Positions 25,665 to 34,372 of a stretch of 64,000 bases of DNA are shown in pieces. The position numbers were made by a program, and so were the translations under genes. The notes beneath the pieces are model-generated. The model saw only the letters and a list, made by a program, of their open reading frames with translations, had not been told where the DNA came from and did not search any database. Within the stretch, counting starts at the first letter, position 1. Every line of letters starts with the position of its first letter. Origin of the DNA: Pseudomonadota bacterium (GTDB lineage: Bacteria; Myxococcota_A; Polyangia; Polyangiales; Polyangiaceae); contig JAEYYX010000068.1 of NCBI GenBank assembly GCA_023428245.1, forward strand, positions 14,594-78,593, in the 5' to 3' direction.

Positions 25665-26319
25665 ATTGGCGAGGGTCGTCGACGAAGGGGCGAAGCGCAC
25701 CGGGAGTATCCAAAGGTACGAGACGAATGATCTCGTCCGCGAGCCGCCAGGGGAGAGCTGCACAAAGAGTGACCTTCCCGTCGTCACCGCCGACCAAGAG
25801 CCGCGTCTGATGCCCCCCGAGCCAAACACTAACGGCGCTCAGGATCGACTGCGTCGTCTCGTCGCCCCGCTGAAGGTCCAAGCTGAGCGCAGGCAAGCCC
25901 GGAAAGAGTGGCAAGAGACTCAGAGCGAAGGTTCGAGCACTCACGCCTCCGGGGCCCTCGATGACGGAAACGCAGGGCTCGCCGAAACCCACAAGCATTC
26001 CTTCATCGAAGCGCCCACGTCGTAAGAATCCCTCCGAGAATCGATGGAACACCACGTCCGGGTCGCGGCCGAGAGCCTGGGAGAGCTCTCCAAGCAGCTC
26101 GCGATAAGACAAAAGCAGATTCCGTAAGCGTTCCCGGCGCAGTTCCGCCCTTCGTTCGAGAGAAATTTTCTTCGCCTCGAGCTGCACCCGGCGCTTCTCA
26201 GAACGTGAGCGCGCCGAACGGATCAGGAGCGCACCGAGGACGAAACCTACGATCGCATAGGGCGCGTTCCCTGACAGGAGCGCGGCGCAAGAGGCGCTCC
26301 CCGACAGGTAGAGGATCAT
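25663..26319 (-). CDS. hypothetical membrane protein with coiled-coil
   Basis: 218 residues from ATG 26319, 17 bases after the stop of the upstream AgmX-tail gene. Two short hydrophobic stretches (MILYLSGSASCAALLSG and AIVGFVLGALLIRSA) precede a highly charged helix (SRSEKRRVQLEAKKISLERRAELRRERLRNLL). A compact C-terminal domain of about 120 residues follows, with no motif I recognise. Probably an inner-membrane protein with its bulk in the cytoplasm. Its stop codon lies in the T-tract of the rnpB terminator. Confidence 0.75.
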   Translation of the reverse strand: MILYLSGSASCAALLSGNAPYAIVGFVLGALLIRSARSRSEKRRVQLEAKKISLERRAELRRERLRNLLLSYRELLGELSQALGRDPDVVFHRFSEGFLRRGRFDEGMLVGFGEPCVSVIEGPGGVSARTFALSLLPLFPGLPALSLDLQRGDETTQSILSAVSVWLGGHQTRLLVGGDDGKVTLCAALPWRLADEIIRLVPLDTPGALRPFVDDPRQ

Positions 26320-26336
26320 GAAAGGGTCGCCTCGAG

Positions 26337-27908
26337 CTATTGAGCCGCGAACACGAACGGCACGTTCACGGTGGTGGTTCCGCTCGAGGCCGGAAAGGTC
26401 CAGCTCGACACGCGAGACTGAATACAACTGGCGAGCCCACGATAGCCCGAAGGGTCACCGCTCGTCGTCACGCTCTTCACAGCGCCCGACCCGAGCACAG
26501 TGATGGTCGCGGTCACGCGAGCGGAGCTCGGCGCGTTCTTGTCTCGCGCGTCGAGGGCGGGCTGCCAACAACTTCGTTTCACGGAGGTTCGATATCGTGA
26601 GACAGTGCTCTCAATCTGTGCGCTGTCGAGCGCCTGGCTTGAGGATGCGCCCAGGTTCGCCGATGGGCCAGTCTGGGGACCGGCGGAGGAAAGCCCGTCG
26701 AGGCCGGTCAGTCCCTTGAGCGGAGCCGTCGTCTTCGTAGGGCTCGTGTCAGTAGTCGACGTGGTAGGCTGCTTCGTCGCCCCAGCCGGTGTCTTTGCGT
26801 CGGCGACCTTCGGCGCTTTCTCGGGGCTCTTTTCCGCTTCTACGCTCGGAGGTGGCGGCACGTTGTCGAGAGGCCGCGCGCCGTCCTTGACCTTCACCTC
26901 GACGACCTTCTCGACAATCTTGACCTCTTGGCCGCCAAAGAACACAAATCCCATCGCGATTCCGAACAGACCCGCTGCGACGACCGCGAAGATGATGTGG
27001 CTTTTCTTGGGAGGGCGAATGTGCGCGCGGGCCCAGATCGAATCGTGACGAGGAGCAGAGGCCGCGGCTGTGAGTCCTTGAGTAGGAGGGATACTCGGTG
27101 TGAACCCAGAGAGCGGGCTCGGTGCGATAGGCTCGCTCGACTCCTTGATCTGGACAGCACTTGCGCTCACGGCCGACGAGTCGAGGGCCGAAAGCGGCGC
27201 CGAGGCGGGCTCGGGGGTGACGAAGCCTGTCGGCACAGGAGCCTCAGGAACGAGCACCCGAGGGACGGAAGCGGGACGGATTGCCTCAAGCAGATCCGAA
27301 AGGTCACTGATGCTCTCGATGGGAGCCCAGCCTGACATCCCGTCCTTCCAAGCGAGCGTCTCCCTGTTGATGCGCCCTTCTTGCATCCACTTCCTGAGCT
27401 CGAGGCGCGATACGGGCCCCTCCACCTTGCCGTCGATTCCGACATGCCAAGCCTCAGTTGGAATGCGCGACGCAACGCGACGCAAGGAAGGCGGCGCCGG
27501 CTCGTCCGTGTCGACCTCCCGGATCTGAACGGCGAGCGCGCCCGCTTCTGGAGCCACGGGACCCAGCGACGGGCCGGTAGATCGGGCCGCAATGGGAGTC
27601 GGTCGCGGCGGAAGCCCCCCGGTGCGCGCCGCACTCGACGGCGGAGGAAGAGAAGGTCCACGGGGCGGCGGGGGCATCGCCTGCGCCGAAGAGGCTCGCG
27701 ATCGTGGCGCTGAAACGGGCGGCATGCTCATGCCCGGAGGCATAGAGACCGCCTTGCCACGGGAGGCACCGAGTGCGCGCCGAGCGCCGAGCGAGCTGAT
27801 GAGCAGCGGCGTCTCGCACTTGCGACACCTCATCTTGACCGACTTGGAGGCGACTTTCTCGTCGGCAATCTGGTATTTGGCCTGACAGGCGGGACAGTCG
27901 AAATTCAT
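26337..27908 (-). CDS. MJ0042 zinc finger / GYF_2 / AgmX-PglI-tail membrane protein
   Basis: 523 residues. N-terminal MJ0042-type finger with Cys5, Cys8, Cys28 and Cys31 (MNFDCPACQAKYQIADEK, MRCRKCETPL). A Pro-rich linker leads to a GYF_2-like domain around residues 150-200 (WHVGIDGKVEGPVSRLELR, RETLAWKDGMSGWAPI). One transmembrane segment (IIFAVVAAGLFGIAMGFVFF) follows, then a Thr/Pro/Lys-rich periplasmic stretch. The C-terminal domain has CWQPALDARDKNAP and SSWTFPASSGTTTVNVPFVF, as in the AgmX/PglI tails of myxobacterial adventurous gliding proteins, which resemble TonB-like ends. Suggests a link from cytoplasm to envelope; a gliding role is inference. Confidence 0.87.
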   Translation of the reverse strand: MNFDCPACQAKYQIADEKVASKSVKMRCRKCETPLLISSLGARRALGASRGKAVSMPPGMSMPPVSAPRSRASSAQAMPPPPRGPSLPPPSSAARTGGLPPRPTPIAARSTGPSLGPVAPEAGALAVQIREVDTDEPAPPSLRRVASRIPTEAWHVGIDGKVEGPVSRLELRKWMQEGRINRETLAWKDGMSGWAPIESISDLSDLLEAIRPASVPRVLVPEAPVPTGFVTPEPASAPLSALDSSAVSASAVQIKESSEPIAPSPLSGFTPSIPPTQGLTAAASAPRHDSIWARAHIRPPKKSHIIFAVVAAGLFGIAMGFVFFGGQEVKIVEKVVEVKVKDGARPLDNVPPPPSVEAEKSPEKAPKVADAKTPAGATKQPTTSTTDTSPTKTTAPLKGLTGLDGLSSAGPQTGPSANLGASSSQALDSAQIESTVSRYRTSVKRSCWQPALDARDKNAPSSARVTATITVLGSGAVKSVTTSGDPSGYRGLASCIQSRVSSWTFPASSGTTTVNVPFVFAAQ

Positions 27909-28002
27909 CTCGATTCGGGCAAAGGGCGGGGCCGCGGCGGCCTGAGGACAGGAGCATATCCCCCGCAGGCCGCGAGAGAAATTCCAGATGTCAGGACGGC
28001 CT

Positions 28003-29514
28003 TCAGAGCAGGTTCATTAGCTGCGCTTTCACAGCAGCTCGAGTTTCATCGTCAGGCGCGACGACTGCCGCTTTGTGCCATGTTTCGGCTGCTTTGTTCT
28101 TGAACCCGGCCTTTTGATACAGAATCGCCAGATTTTTCAGGGCTGGGAAGTGCCGCGAGTTGATCTCGATGGCCTTTTCGAGCGCCGCAATCGCCTCGAA
28201 AACCTGCCCCATGCGACCGTAGAGCAGGCCTAGGTGCACGTGGAGACGGTACGCGAGGGGATCAATCTCAACCCCCTTGCGCAGCATGTTGGCGGCGTCT
28301 TCGTAGCGCCCTTCCTTGTAGGCCTGGACGCCCGAGTGCAGGAGCTGCTCGGCCTGCTGGTGCATGGCTTCAAGCTGTTCTGCTCGCTCTTTGTCGTCCT
28401 TCTTCCCGAGCAGCGCATTCTCAACGGCGGCGACGACGTCCTGAATCTTGAAGGGCTTCTCTATGAACGCCTCAACGCCGCAGCTCGCGCGCAAGTCCTC
28501 CGCGTAGTGCCAACCTCGGTACACAGCGCTCACCATGACGATCGGGATGTGCCCGTAGCGACGGCTGCCCTTGATCCGCCGTGCGATATCGAAGCCGTGA
28601 ACCTCGGGGAGCATGGCGTCGAGCACAATCAGATCGGGCTTGTGTTCCTTGACCATGCGGAGCGCTAGATGGCCCGCGTCAGCTTGGAGCACTCGATAAC
28701 CGCGGCCGCTCAAGAGCTTCTCGAGCATGCGACGAATGTCCGCCTCGTCGTCCACCAGCAGGATCGTGGCGGCTCCGGGAGGCGCTTTCGACGGCGGAGC
28801 CACGGGCAGATCCGTAACAATCGACAGCTCTGCGTTCAGGTCCCCGAAATCTTCATCAACGGGCTCGGCGACTTCGCTACGCCCCTCGGGGTTCGTGACG
28901 CTCGACGGCGCCACCCCCTCCCCGTCGTCGCCCGGCTGAGCGCCAGGCGGACCGGGGTCGGTGATCGCCGGCGTACCGGGCGGACGAGACAGCTCGACCT
29001 CAGTACGATCGGCGCTCGGCTTGTCGATGCCGAGCTTCGCTAAGGTCTCTTCGGGGCAGTTCGGGCCGACGTAATAATCGTCGCCACGCGCCTTGCGCGA
29101 ATAAGCTTCCTCTACCACAGCCCGGAGGGGCTTCTCGAGCGCGACGTAAGGATAGACGCGCTTGCCCGTGACGAACTCGAGCTCATCAATCACCTTCTTC
29201 TCACGGGGGTTCGCCATGGCGACGAAAAGTCGTTCGCCCTTCGAGAGAACGGGAAGAATCAAATGTCTCTCGGCGATCGCGCGCGGGAGCAGCTCAAGAT
29301 CGGAAAGCTTGACGCACACCTGGTCAAGATCGATCCCGGGGATGCCGTGTTGCTCACTGAGCGCTTTCAGCGCAGCCAGGTGACTAATTTTTCCCTGCTC
29401 GGTCAGCCGTGAGGCGAGTCGGCCACCCGATTCGCTGAGCGCCTCCTCTAGCTCTTCAGACGTGAGAGCTTGTTGTTTGAGGAGGATTCGACCGAGCTGC
29501 TTCTTTTCCGTCAT
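28003..29514 (-). CDS. response regulator with N-terminal MshEN-like domain and C-terminal TPRs
   Basis: 503 residues from ATG 29514. Residues about 1-150 match the N-terminal domain of type II secretion/pilus ATPases (LGRILLKQQALTSEELEEAL, ISHLAALKALSEQHGIPGIDL, LPVLSKGERLFVAMANP). Some such MshEN domains bind cyclic di-GMP, but the first RLG motif here lacks its Arg. An acidic linker precedes a receiver domain (TILLVDDEADIRRML, phospho-Asp in LIVLDAMLPEVHG, Lys in FIEKPF). The last 110 residues are TPR-like (AYKEGRYEDAANMLRKGVEI, GQVFEAIAALEKAIEINSR). There is no output DNA-binding or ATPase domain, so it likely signals through protein contacts. Confidence 0.87.
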   Translation of the reverse strand: MTEKKQLGRILLKQQALTSEELEEALSESGGRLASRLTEQGKISHLAALKALSEQHGIPGIDLDQVCVKLSDLELLPRAIAERHLILPVLSKGERLFVAMANPREKKVIDELEFVTGKRVYPYVALEKPLRAVVEEAYSRKARGDDYYVGPNCPEETLAKLGIDKPSADRTEVELSRPPGTPAITDPGPPGAQPGDDGEGVAPSSVTNPEGRSEVAEPVDEDFGDLNAELSIVTDLPVAPPSKAPPGAATILLVDDEADIRRMLEKLLSGRGYRVLQADAGHLALRMVKEHKPDLIVLDAMLPEVHGFDIARRIKGSRRYGHIPIVMVSAVYRGWHYAEDLRASCGVEAFIEKPFKIQDVVAAVENALLGKKDDKERAEQLEAMHQQAEQLLHSGVQAYKEGRYEDAANMLRKGVEIDPLAYRLHVHLGLLYGRMGQVFEAIAALEKAIEINSRHFPALKNLAILYQKAGFKNKAAETWHKAAVVAPDDETRAAVKAQLMNLL

Positions 29515-29601
29515 GGGACCCAAAGCTCACGCCCGCTCGGGCATTCCTCTCAGGAGCAGAGGGCCTTGGCCAAAGGCGGACATCTAAGCTTAGCGGAAGG
29601 A

Positions 29602-30702
29602 CTAGGTGGAGGGAAACCAGTCCTCGAAGTAGCGCTCGAATCGACCTTCGAGGATCGCCTGCCGAGCCCCCTCCAGGAGGCGCGCATAGAAGCGCAGATT
29701 GTGGATGGAGAGGAGCCGGAGGGCGAGGATTTCGCCCGCAATGTAGAGGTGCCGAAGGTAGGCTCGGGAGTAGCCCTCGGAGCAGGTAAGACAGTCGCAC
29801 CCGAACTCGAGGACCTGGCGATCGAGACGATGCGCGGCATTTTTGATGTTGAGACGCCCGCCGCGGACGAAAATGTGGCCATTGCGCGCGTTGCGCGTCG
29901 GCATCACGCAGTCAAAAAGGTCAACTCCAGCCCGCACCGCGATCAGGAGATCTTTGGGGGTGCCAACTCCCATGAGATAGCGGATCCGGCCAGGATCCAC
30001 GCTCGGCACGACCAGGGGAAGCACCCGGTGCATCTCCGCGGGATCCTCTCCCACGCTGAACCCACCGAGCGCGAGACCATCAAAGGGCATCGCTCCGAGG
30101 GTTTCCGCATGCCTCACGCGCAGATCGACGTGGATGCCCCCTTGGACGATCCCAAACACCGCTTGCTCCGGCCGGCGCGCCGACAGACAGCGCTCAGCCC
30201 ACCGCGTCGTCCGCTCGACAGCCAGCGCAACTTCGCTCCGAGGCGCATCTCCCGGGGGACAGACGTCAAGCTGCATGGCAATGTCAGCGCCCAGTTGCCC
30301 TTGGACCTGCATGGCGCGCTCCGGTGAGAGCGCCATCCGCCGACCATCGATGTGCGACGAAAATTCGAAGCCGTTCTCCGAGACCTTCGTGCGCTCAGCG
30401 AGCGAGAAGGCCTGAAAACCTCCCGAGTCTGTGACCAGCGTACACGGCAAGCGAGAAAAGGCGTGCAGCCCCCCAAGGCTACAGACCTCGTCCGCTCCGG
30501 GCCTGAGCCATAGATGGTAGGTGTTCATGATCACAGCGCGCGCGCCGGTCGCAAGCACCTCATCCCGATCGAGCGCTTTCACCGCGGCCTGCGTCCCCAC
30601 AGGCATGAACGCTGGCGTGAGCACCTCGCCGCTCCGAGTCTGGAGCACTCCAGCCCGAGCTGCTCCCGAGGTCTGAATCGTCCGAAAATGAACAGGACTC
30701 AC
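29602..30702 (-). CDS. tgt: queuine/archaeosine-type tRNA-guanine transglycosylase
   Basis: 366 residues from GTG 30702, overlapping the queA stop by 4 bases. TLVTDSGGFQAFSLA holds the active-site Asp, GLALGGFSVGE is the substrate loop, and LFDCVMPTRNARNG holds the nucleophile Asp. The zinc site is CDCLTCS followed by a distal His in LRHLYIAGE. It exchanges guanine-34 for preQ1 in tRNAs with GUN anticodons. QueA then completes the modification. Length and motifs are standard for bacterial Tgt. Confidence 0.96.
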   Translation of the reverse strand: MSPVHFRTIQTSGAARAGVLQTRSGEVLTPAFMPVGTQAAVKALDRDEVLATGARAVIMNTYHLWLRPGADEVCSLGGLHAFSRLPCTLVTDSGGFQAFSLAERTKVSENGFEFSSHIDGRRMALSPERAMQVQGQLGADIAMQLDVCPPGDAPRSEVALAVERTTRWAERCLSARRPEQAVFGIVQGGIHVDLRVRHAETLGAMPFDGLALGGFSVGEDPAEMHRVLPLVVPSVDPGRIRYLMGVGTPKDLLIAVRAGVDLFDCVMPTRNARNGHIFVRGGRLNIKNAAHRLDRQVLEFGCDCLTCSEGYSRAYLRHLYIAGEILALRLLSIHNLRFYARLLEGARQAILEGRFERYFEDWFPST

Positions 30703-31745
30703 TCAGCCATCCTCCCTGGGATCCACATCGCGTCCCCGTACGAAAGAAACCGGAACCCTCGCGCCACCGCCCACTCATAGGCGCCGAGCACTCGCTCGCG
30801 CCCCGCCAACGCAGACACGAGCGCGAGGAGGGTACTCTTCGGCATGTGAAAGTTGGTCAACAGTGCGTCGACGACTCGAAACTGATATCCGGGCTGAATC
30901 AAGAGGCGAGTCGCGCGCTCCCCCGGAGCAATCTGCCCTTGATCATCAGCCAGGGACTCGAGCGCGCGCACGACAGTGGTCCCGATCGCCACCACGCGCC
31001 CGCCCTGCTCCCGCGTCCGCCTCACCGCCTCACTGACCTCGGGGGTCACGCGGATCCACTCCTCGTGCATCGCGTGATCGTCGAGATCGTCCGTCGAAAC
31101 AGGCCGAAAGGTCCCTAGACCTACGTGCAACACAAGGCGGGAAACCTGAACGCCCTTCGACTCGATCTCGGAGAGAAGCTCGGGCGTCAAATGGAGACCG
31201 GCCGTCGGCGCCGCGGCAGAACCCACCTCTTTCGCAAACACAGTTTGGTAGCGCGAGCGATCCAGCTCCTCCGCCGCTCGCCGCATGTAAGGAGGCAGCG
31301 GCATCTGCCCATACACAGAGAGCGCTTGCTCAACGTCGCCAGACGAATGAAATAAGATCGTCCCTTGTTCGCCCTTTTTCTCAACAGTGAGTTCAAGTCC
31401 TGCTTCGGAGATGGTGAGCTTGTCCTCAGGGCGCAGCGGTCGATTGGCCCGAGCCAAGGCCTCCCACTTTCCCGGCGAGAGCTGTCGCAAGAACACGACC
31501 TCGACGCGCCCGCCTCCTTGGCTCCCGGAGCGGGGCCGCTCGCAAAACACCCGCGCAGCCCGAACCTTGGTCTCGTTCAAGACCACGAGATCGCCTGGCT
31601 CGAGAAAGCTCGCCAGGTCGCGCACTCGCGCCTCGCTCGGCTCGACGGGGCCCAACACGCATAGCCGCGCGCCGTCTCGCTCAGGTAAGGGATAAGGAGC
31701 GATCAGCTCCTCGGGGAGCGAGTAATCAAAAAGCTCGGTACGCAC
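30699..31745 (-). CDS. queA: S-adenosylmethionine:tRNA ribosyltransferase-isomerase QueA
   Basis: 348 residues from GTG 31745, three bases after the stop of the sigma-54 regulator gene. The start MRTELFDYSLPEELIAPYPL and the blocks DLVVLNETKVRAARVF, GSAAAPTAGLHLTPELL and NFHMPKSTLLALVSALAG are diagnostic of QueA. It moves the ribosyl part of SAM to preQ1 in tRNA, giving epoxyqueuosine. It is coupled to tgt by a 4-base overlap, the common queA-tgt arrangement. Confidence 0.96.
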   Translation of the reverse strand: MRTELFDYSLPEELIAPYPLPERDGARLCVLGPVEPSEARVRDLASFLEPGDLVVLNETKVRAARVFCERPRSGSQGGGRVEVVFLRQLSPGKWEALARANRPLRPEDKLTISEAGLELTVEKKGEQGTILFHSSGDVEQALSVYGQMPLPPYMRRAAEELDRSRYQTVFAKEVGSAAAPTAGLHLTPELLSEIESKGVQVSRLVLHVGLGTFRPVSTDDLDDHAMHEEWIRVTPEVSEAVRRTREQGGRVVAIGTTVVRALESLADDQGQIAPGERATRLLIQPGYQFRVVDALLTNFHMPKSTLLALVSALAGRERVLGAYEWAVARGFRFLSYGDAMWIPGRMAE

Positions 31746-31748
31746 GGC

Positions 31749-33140
31749 TCAGGATGGCTTCGGGTCGTAGACGACGCCGAGACGCGTCATCTTCCGCCAG
31801 AGGGTCGTGGGGCTGATCCCGAGCAGTTCGGCAGCCCGCTCTCGGCTGCCAGATGCGCTTTTGAGCGCGTCAAGGACCGCGCGGCGCTCCGCCTCATCGA
31901 CGATACCCGCGAGGGTGCGCGGAGACGGCGCCTCGCGCAGCCCCTTCGACTCCGGCAAGATATCGTCGAGTGTGATCACGCCGCCGGCCGCGAGCGCAAC
32001 AGCTTGCTCGACCATGTTCTCGAGCTCACGCACATTGCCCTGGAAGGAATAGGTCATGAGCCGATCGATGACATCGTCGGCCAAGCGCGCCTTGATCCCC
32101 ATTTTCTGGCCGTACTTGTTCAGGAAGAACTCCACCAAAAGCGGAATGTCCTCCGGCCGCTCCCGAAGCGGCGGGAGCCGGAAGCGCGCCACGTTCAGGC
32201 GATAGTAAAGGTCTTCTCGGAACCGCTTTTCCTCGACTGCCTGCGCCAAATCGACGTTCGTCGCGGCAATGACACGCACATCGACCTGGATCGGGCGATT
32301 GTCGCCGATGCGTCGGACCTCCCCCTCCTGGATCGCTCTGAGGAGCTTGGCCTGGAACGGCATGGTCGTCTCGGCGATCTCATCGAAGAAGAAGGTGCCT
32401 CCTTCGGCCTCCTCGAGCAGCCCCTTACGCGCCGTGCTAGCGCCGGTGAACGCGCCACGGGCATGCCCAAAAAGCTCGCTCTCGAGAAGTGTCTCGCTGA
32501 TGGCTGCGCAGTTGATGGGGATAAAGGGCTTGTCGGCCCGGCGACTGCTTGCGTGAACAGCGCGCGCGATGAGCTCTTTACCGGTGCCGCTTTCGCCGGT
32601 GATGAGCACCGTGACATCGGTCGGGGCAATACGGACCACCCGGCTCAGGAGGTTCCGCATCGCCAGCGATCGGCCGACGATGTTCTCGAATCCATAACGC
32701 TCGCGGAAGTCCTGAGCGAAGGCGTCCACCTGCCCGCGTAAACGCCGACTCTCGATGGCCTTTTGAACCTTGAGGAGCAGCTCCTGTTCGCTGAAAGGCT
32801 TCTGGAGATAATCAAAGGCTCCCAGGCGCATCGCGTCGACCGCCGACTCGATGGTGCCATAGGCCGTCATCACAATCACTTCACTCCGAGGCTGCGCCTC
32901 CTTGACGGCCCGGAGCACAGCCATTCCGTCAGGTTCCCCGAGGCGCAAATCGGTCAGGACGACGTCGTAAGCTTCCTGAGCCCCGAGTTCGGAGCCGGAA
33001 GTGCCATCGCTCGCCTCGTCGACCGTGTAACCAGCCCCCCGGAGCAATAGGGACAGAGTCGTCCGCATGTTGCGTTGATCGTCCACGACGAGGACACGCG
33101 CAGACCGGTCGCCGGCGGGGGAATTGGGCTCGAGCTTCAT
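31749..33140 (-). CDS. sigma-54-dependent NtrC-family response regulator
   Basis: 463 residues from ATG 33140; an open frame continues 18 codons upstream. Receiver domain with ARVLVVDDQ and phospho-acceptor Asp64 (VVLTDLRLGEPDG). AAA+ domain with Walker A ITGESGTGKELIARAVH, the sigma-54 contact motif HARGAFTGAST, Walker B GGTFFFDEIAE, and RLPPLRERPEDIPLL. A Fis-type helix-turn-helix ends the protein (RERAAELLGISPTTLWRKM). It should activate RpoN promoters when phosphorylated. No sensor kinase is adjacent. It is packed tightly against queA-tgt, which are not usual RpoN targets. Confidence 0.94.
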   Translation of the reverse strand: MKLEPNSPAGDRSARVLVVDDQRNMRTTLSLLLRGAGYTVDEASDGTSGSELGAQEAYDVVLTDLRLGEPDGMAVLRAVKEAQPRSEVIVMTAYGTIESAVDAMRLGAFDYLQKPFSEQELLLKVQKAIESRRLRGQVDAFAQDFRERYGFENIVGRSLAMRNLLSRVVRIAPTDVTVLITGESGTGKELIARAVHASSRRADKPFIPINCAAISETLLESELFGHARGAFTGASTARKGLLEEAEGGTFFFDEIAETTMPFQAKLLRAIQEGEVRRIGDNRPIQVDVRVIAATNVDLAQAVEEKRFREDLYYRLNVARFRLPPLRERPEDIPLLVEFFLNKYGQKMGIKARLADDVIDRLMTYSFQGNVRELENMVEQAVALAAGGVITLDDILPESKGLREAPSPRTLAGIVDEAERRAVLDALKSASGSRERAAELLGISPTTLWRKMTRLGVVYDPKPS

Positions 33141-33275
33141 GATCGAATCGGGCTGGCTGGCGCGCCTCGTTGAGGTGCCCCAGAAGGAACACATAGAGCA
33201 GGCGCTCCTCCCGATCGAGGACCAAAATTCGGCTTTCCGAGGTGGGATTGGAATGCTAAGGGCGAAGTTCGGAAG

Positions 33276-33725
33276 ATGGCGGACACTTTACGAGCGCAGT
33301 TATCGGCGGGGGACAAGCGGGCGCGCGTCGTCGACGACGCCGTGAGCGTCCTCGAGGCGGAAATCCAGGACAAAGGTGGTCTCGGTGGTCTCGCCATCAA
33401 GGGAGCTTTCGCCATCTTGAGGGGGACGCGACCTGGCTTCGTTCGCCACGTTGTGGACAAGCTCTTCGATGATTTCTTAGACGCCTTCGAGGCTCCTTAT
33501 GCCGACTCCATCGCCCAGGGGCTTCCCCCCGGCGGGCTTGTCGTGGCGCGCAAGGCCGAGGTAGCCAGTCGTCTCCTCCGGGCAGCGGACGATCGGGTCC
33601 GACAGGCCGACAACCTGGCCCTGCAAAAGACCTACGACAAGCTGCGACCCACGGCCCAGAAGCACGTCGAAGAGGCCGCGCCCCGGCTGGCTGCGCTGAT
33701 CGACCGGCACGCAAGCGCTCATTGA
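33276..33725 (+). CDS. small conserved-looking cytoplasmic protein, function unknown
   Basis: 149 residues, helical and without signal or membrane segment. It opens with MADTLRAQLSAGDKRARVVDDAVSVLEAEI, then KGGLGGLAIKGAFAILRGTRPGFVRHVVDKLFDDFLDAF. Acid/base balance and codon use match the neighbours. I suspect one of the small myxobacterial DUF families (DUF6918-like), but this is recollection rather than proof. Divergent from the sigma-54 regulator gene, with the start about 135 bases from it. Confidence 0.8.
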   Translation: MADTLRAQLSAGDKRARVVDDAVSVLEAEIQDKGGLGGLAIKGAFAILRGTRPGFVRHVVDKLFDDFLDAFEAPYADSIAQGLPPGGLVVARKAEVASRLLRAADDRVRQADNLALQKTYDKLRPTAQKHVEEAAPRLAALIDRHASAH

Positions 33726-33771
33726 AATTTCCCTGGATCTTCAGAAGCGGATACGCTAGAGGCACCGGCCC

Positions 33772-33909
33772 ATGTCAAGCCCCCAAGACGCCCGAGCCCG
33801 CCATCGTCAGAAGAAGCGCCGCGCCAAGAAGAACGCGGAATGGCTGCTGAAGCGTGAGCGTGAGAACGCTGCCGACAGCGGTCCGAAGGCCGCCAAGACC
33901 ACGACCTGA
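33772..33909 (+). CDS. small very basic 45-residue protein
   Basis: An ATG frame of 45 codons encodes MSSPQDARARHRQKKRRAKK followed by a helix-forming stretch with Trp-Leu-Leu-Lys-Arg and an Ala/Lys/Thr tail. AGAGG lies about 9 bases upstream. The composition (about one third Lys/Arg in the first half) suggests a nucleic-acid- or ribosome-associated peptide. It lies between the 149-residue protein gene and clpS in the same direction. No homolog is known to me, and conservation in relatives would decide whether it is real. Confidence 0.55.
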   Translation: MSSPQDARARHRQKKRRAKKNAEWLLKRERENAADSGPKAAKTTT

Positions 33910-33968
33910 GCAAATTCGAGCGCCAGCCTCTCGACAGGCTGGCTCGCCCGCCCCAGGATGAATTCGGC

Positions 33969-34301
33969 GTGGCGAATTCGGATGCTCCTGATCGCGAAAG
34001 CGAAATATCGGTCCGAGAGAAGAACGAGACGGCTCGGCCGCGACGTTTTTCTGTTGTCTTCCATAACGATGACTACACGACGCGTGAATTCGTCGTGGCC
34101 GTTCTGGTCGACCTCTTCAACAAGACCCCGACCGAAGCGACCCAGATCATGCTCCAGGTTCATTACCGTGGGAGCGGTGTCGCGGGCGTCTACAGCCGTG
34201 ACGTAGCGGAGACCAAGGTCGAGAGGGTCACCGAAAGGGCCCGCGAGGCCGGTCACCCGCTCAAAGTGACAGCCGAGCCGGAAGGGTTCGGACCCAAGTA
34301 A
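33969..34301 (+). CDS. clpS: ATP-dependent Clp protease adaptor ClpS
   Basis: 110 residues from GTG 33969. The folded core RRFSVVFHNDDYTTREFVVAVL has the HNDDYT motif that contacts N-degron substrates and ClpA. MLQVHYRGSGVAGVYSRDVAETK and the C-terminal LKVTAEPE strand complete the family pattern. ClpS delivers N-end-rule proteins to ClpAP. The clpA gene follows 71 bases downstream, the usual clpS-clpA order. No ATG in frame fits better than the GTG. Confidence 0.94.
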   Translation: MANSDAPDRESEISVREKNETARPRRFSVVFHNDDYTTREFVVAVLVDLFNKTPTEATQIMLQVHYRGSGVAGVYSRDVAETKVERVTERAREAGHPLKVTAEPEGFGPK

Positions 34302-34372
34302 TGTTATGAATGGTAAGGGTCGGCCGGGCTCCTCTGCCATGTCGCCCCCCCTTCCCCACGAGACAGGTCGAC

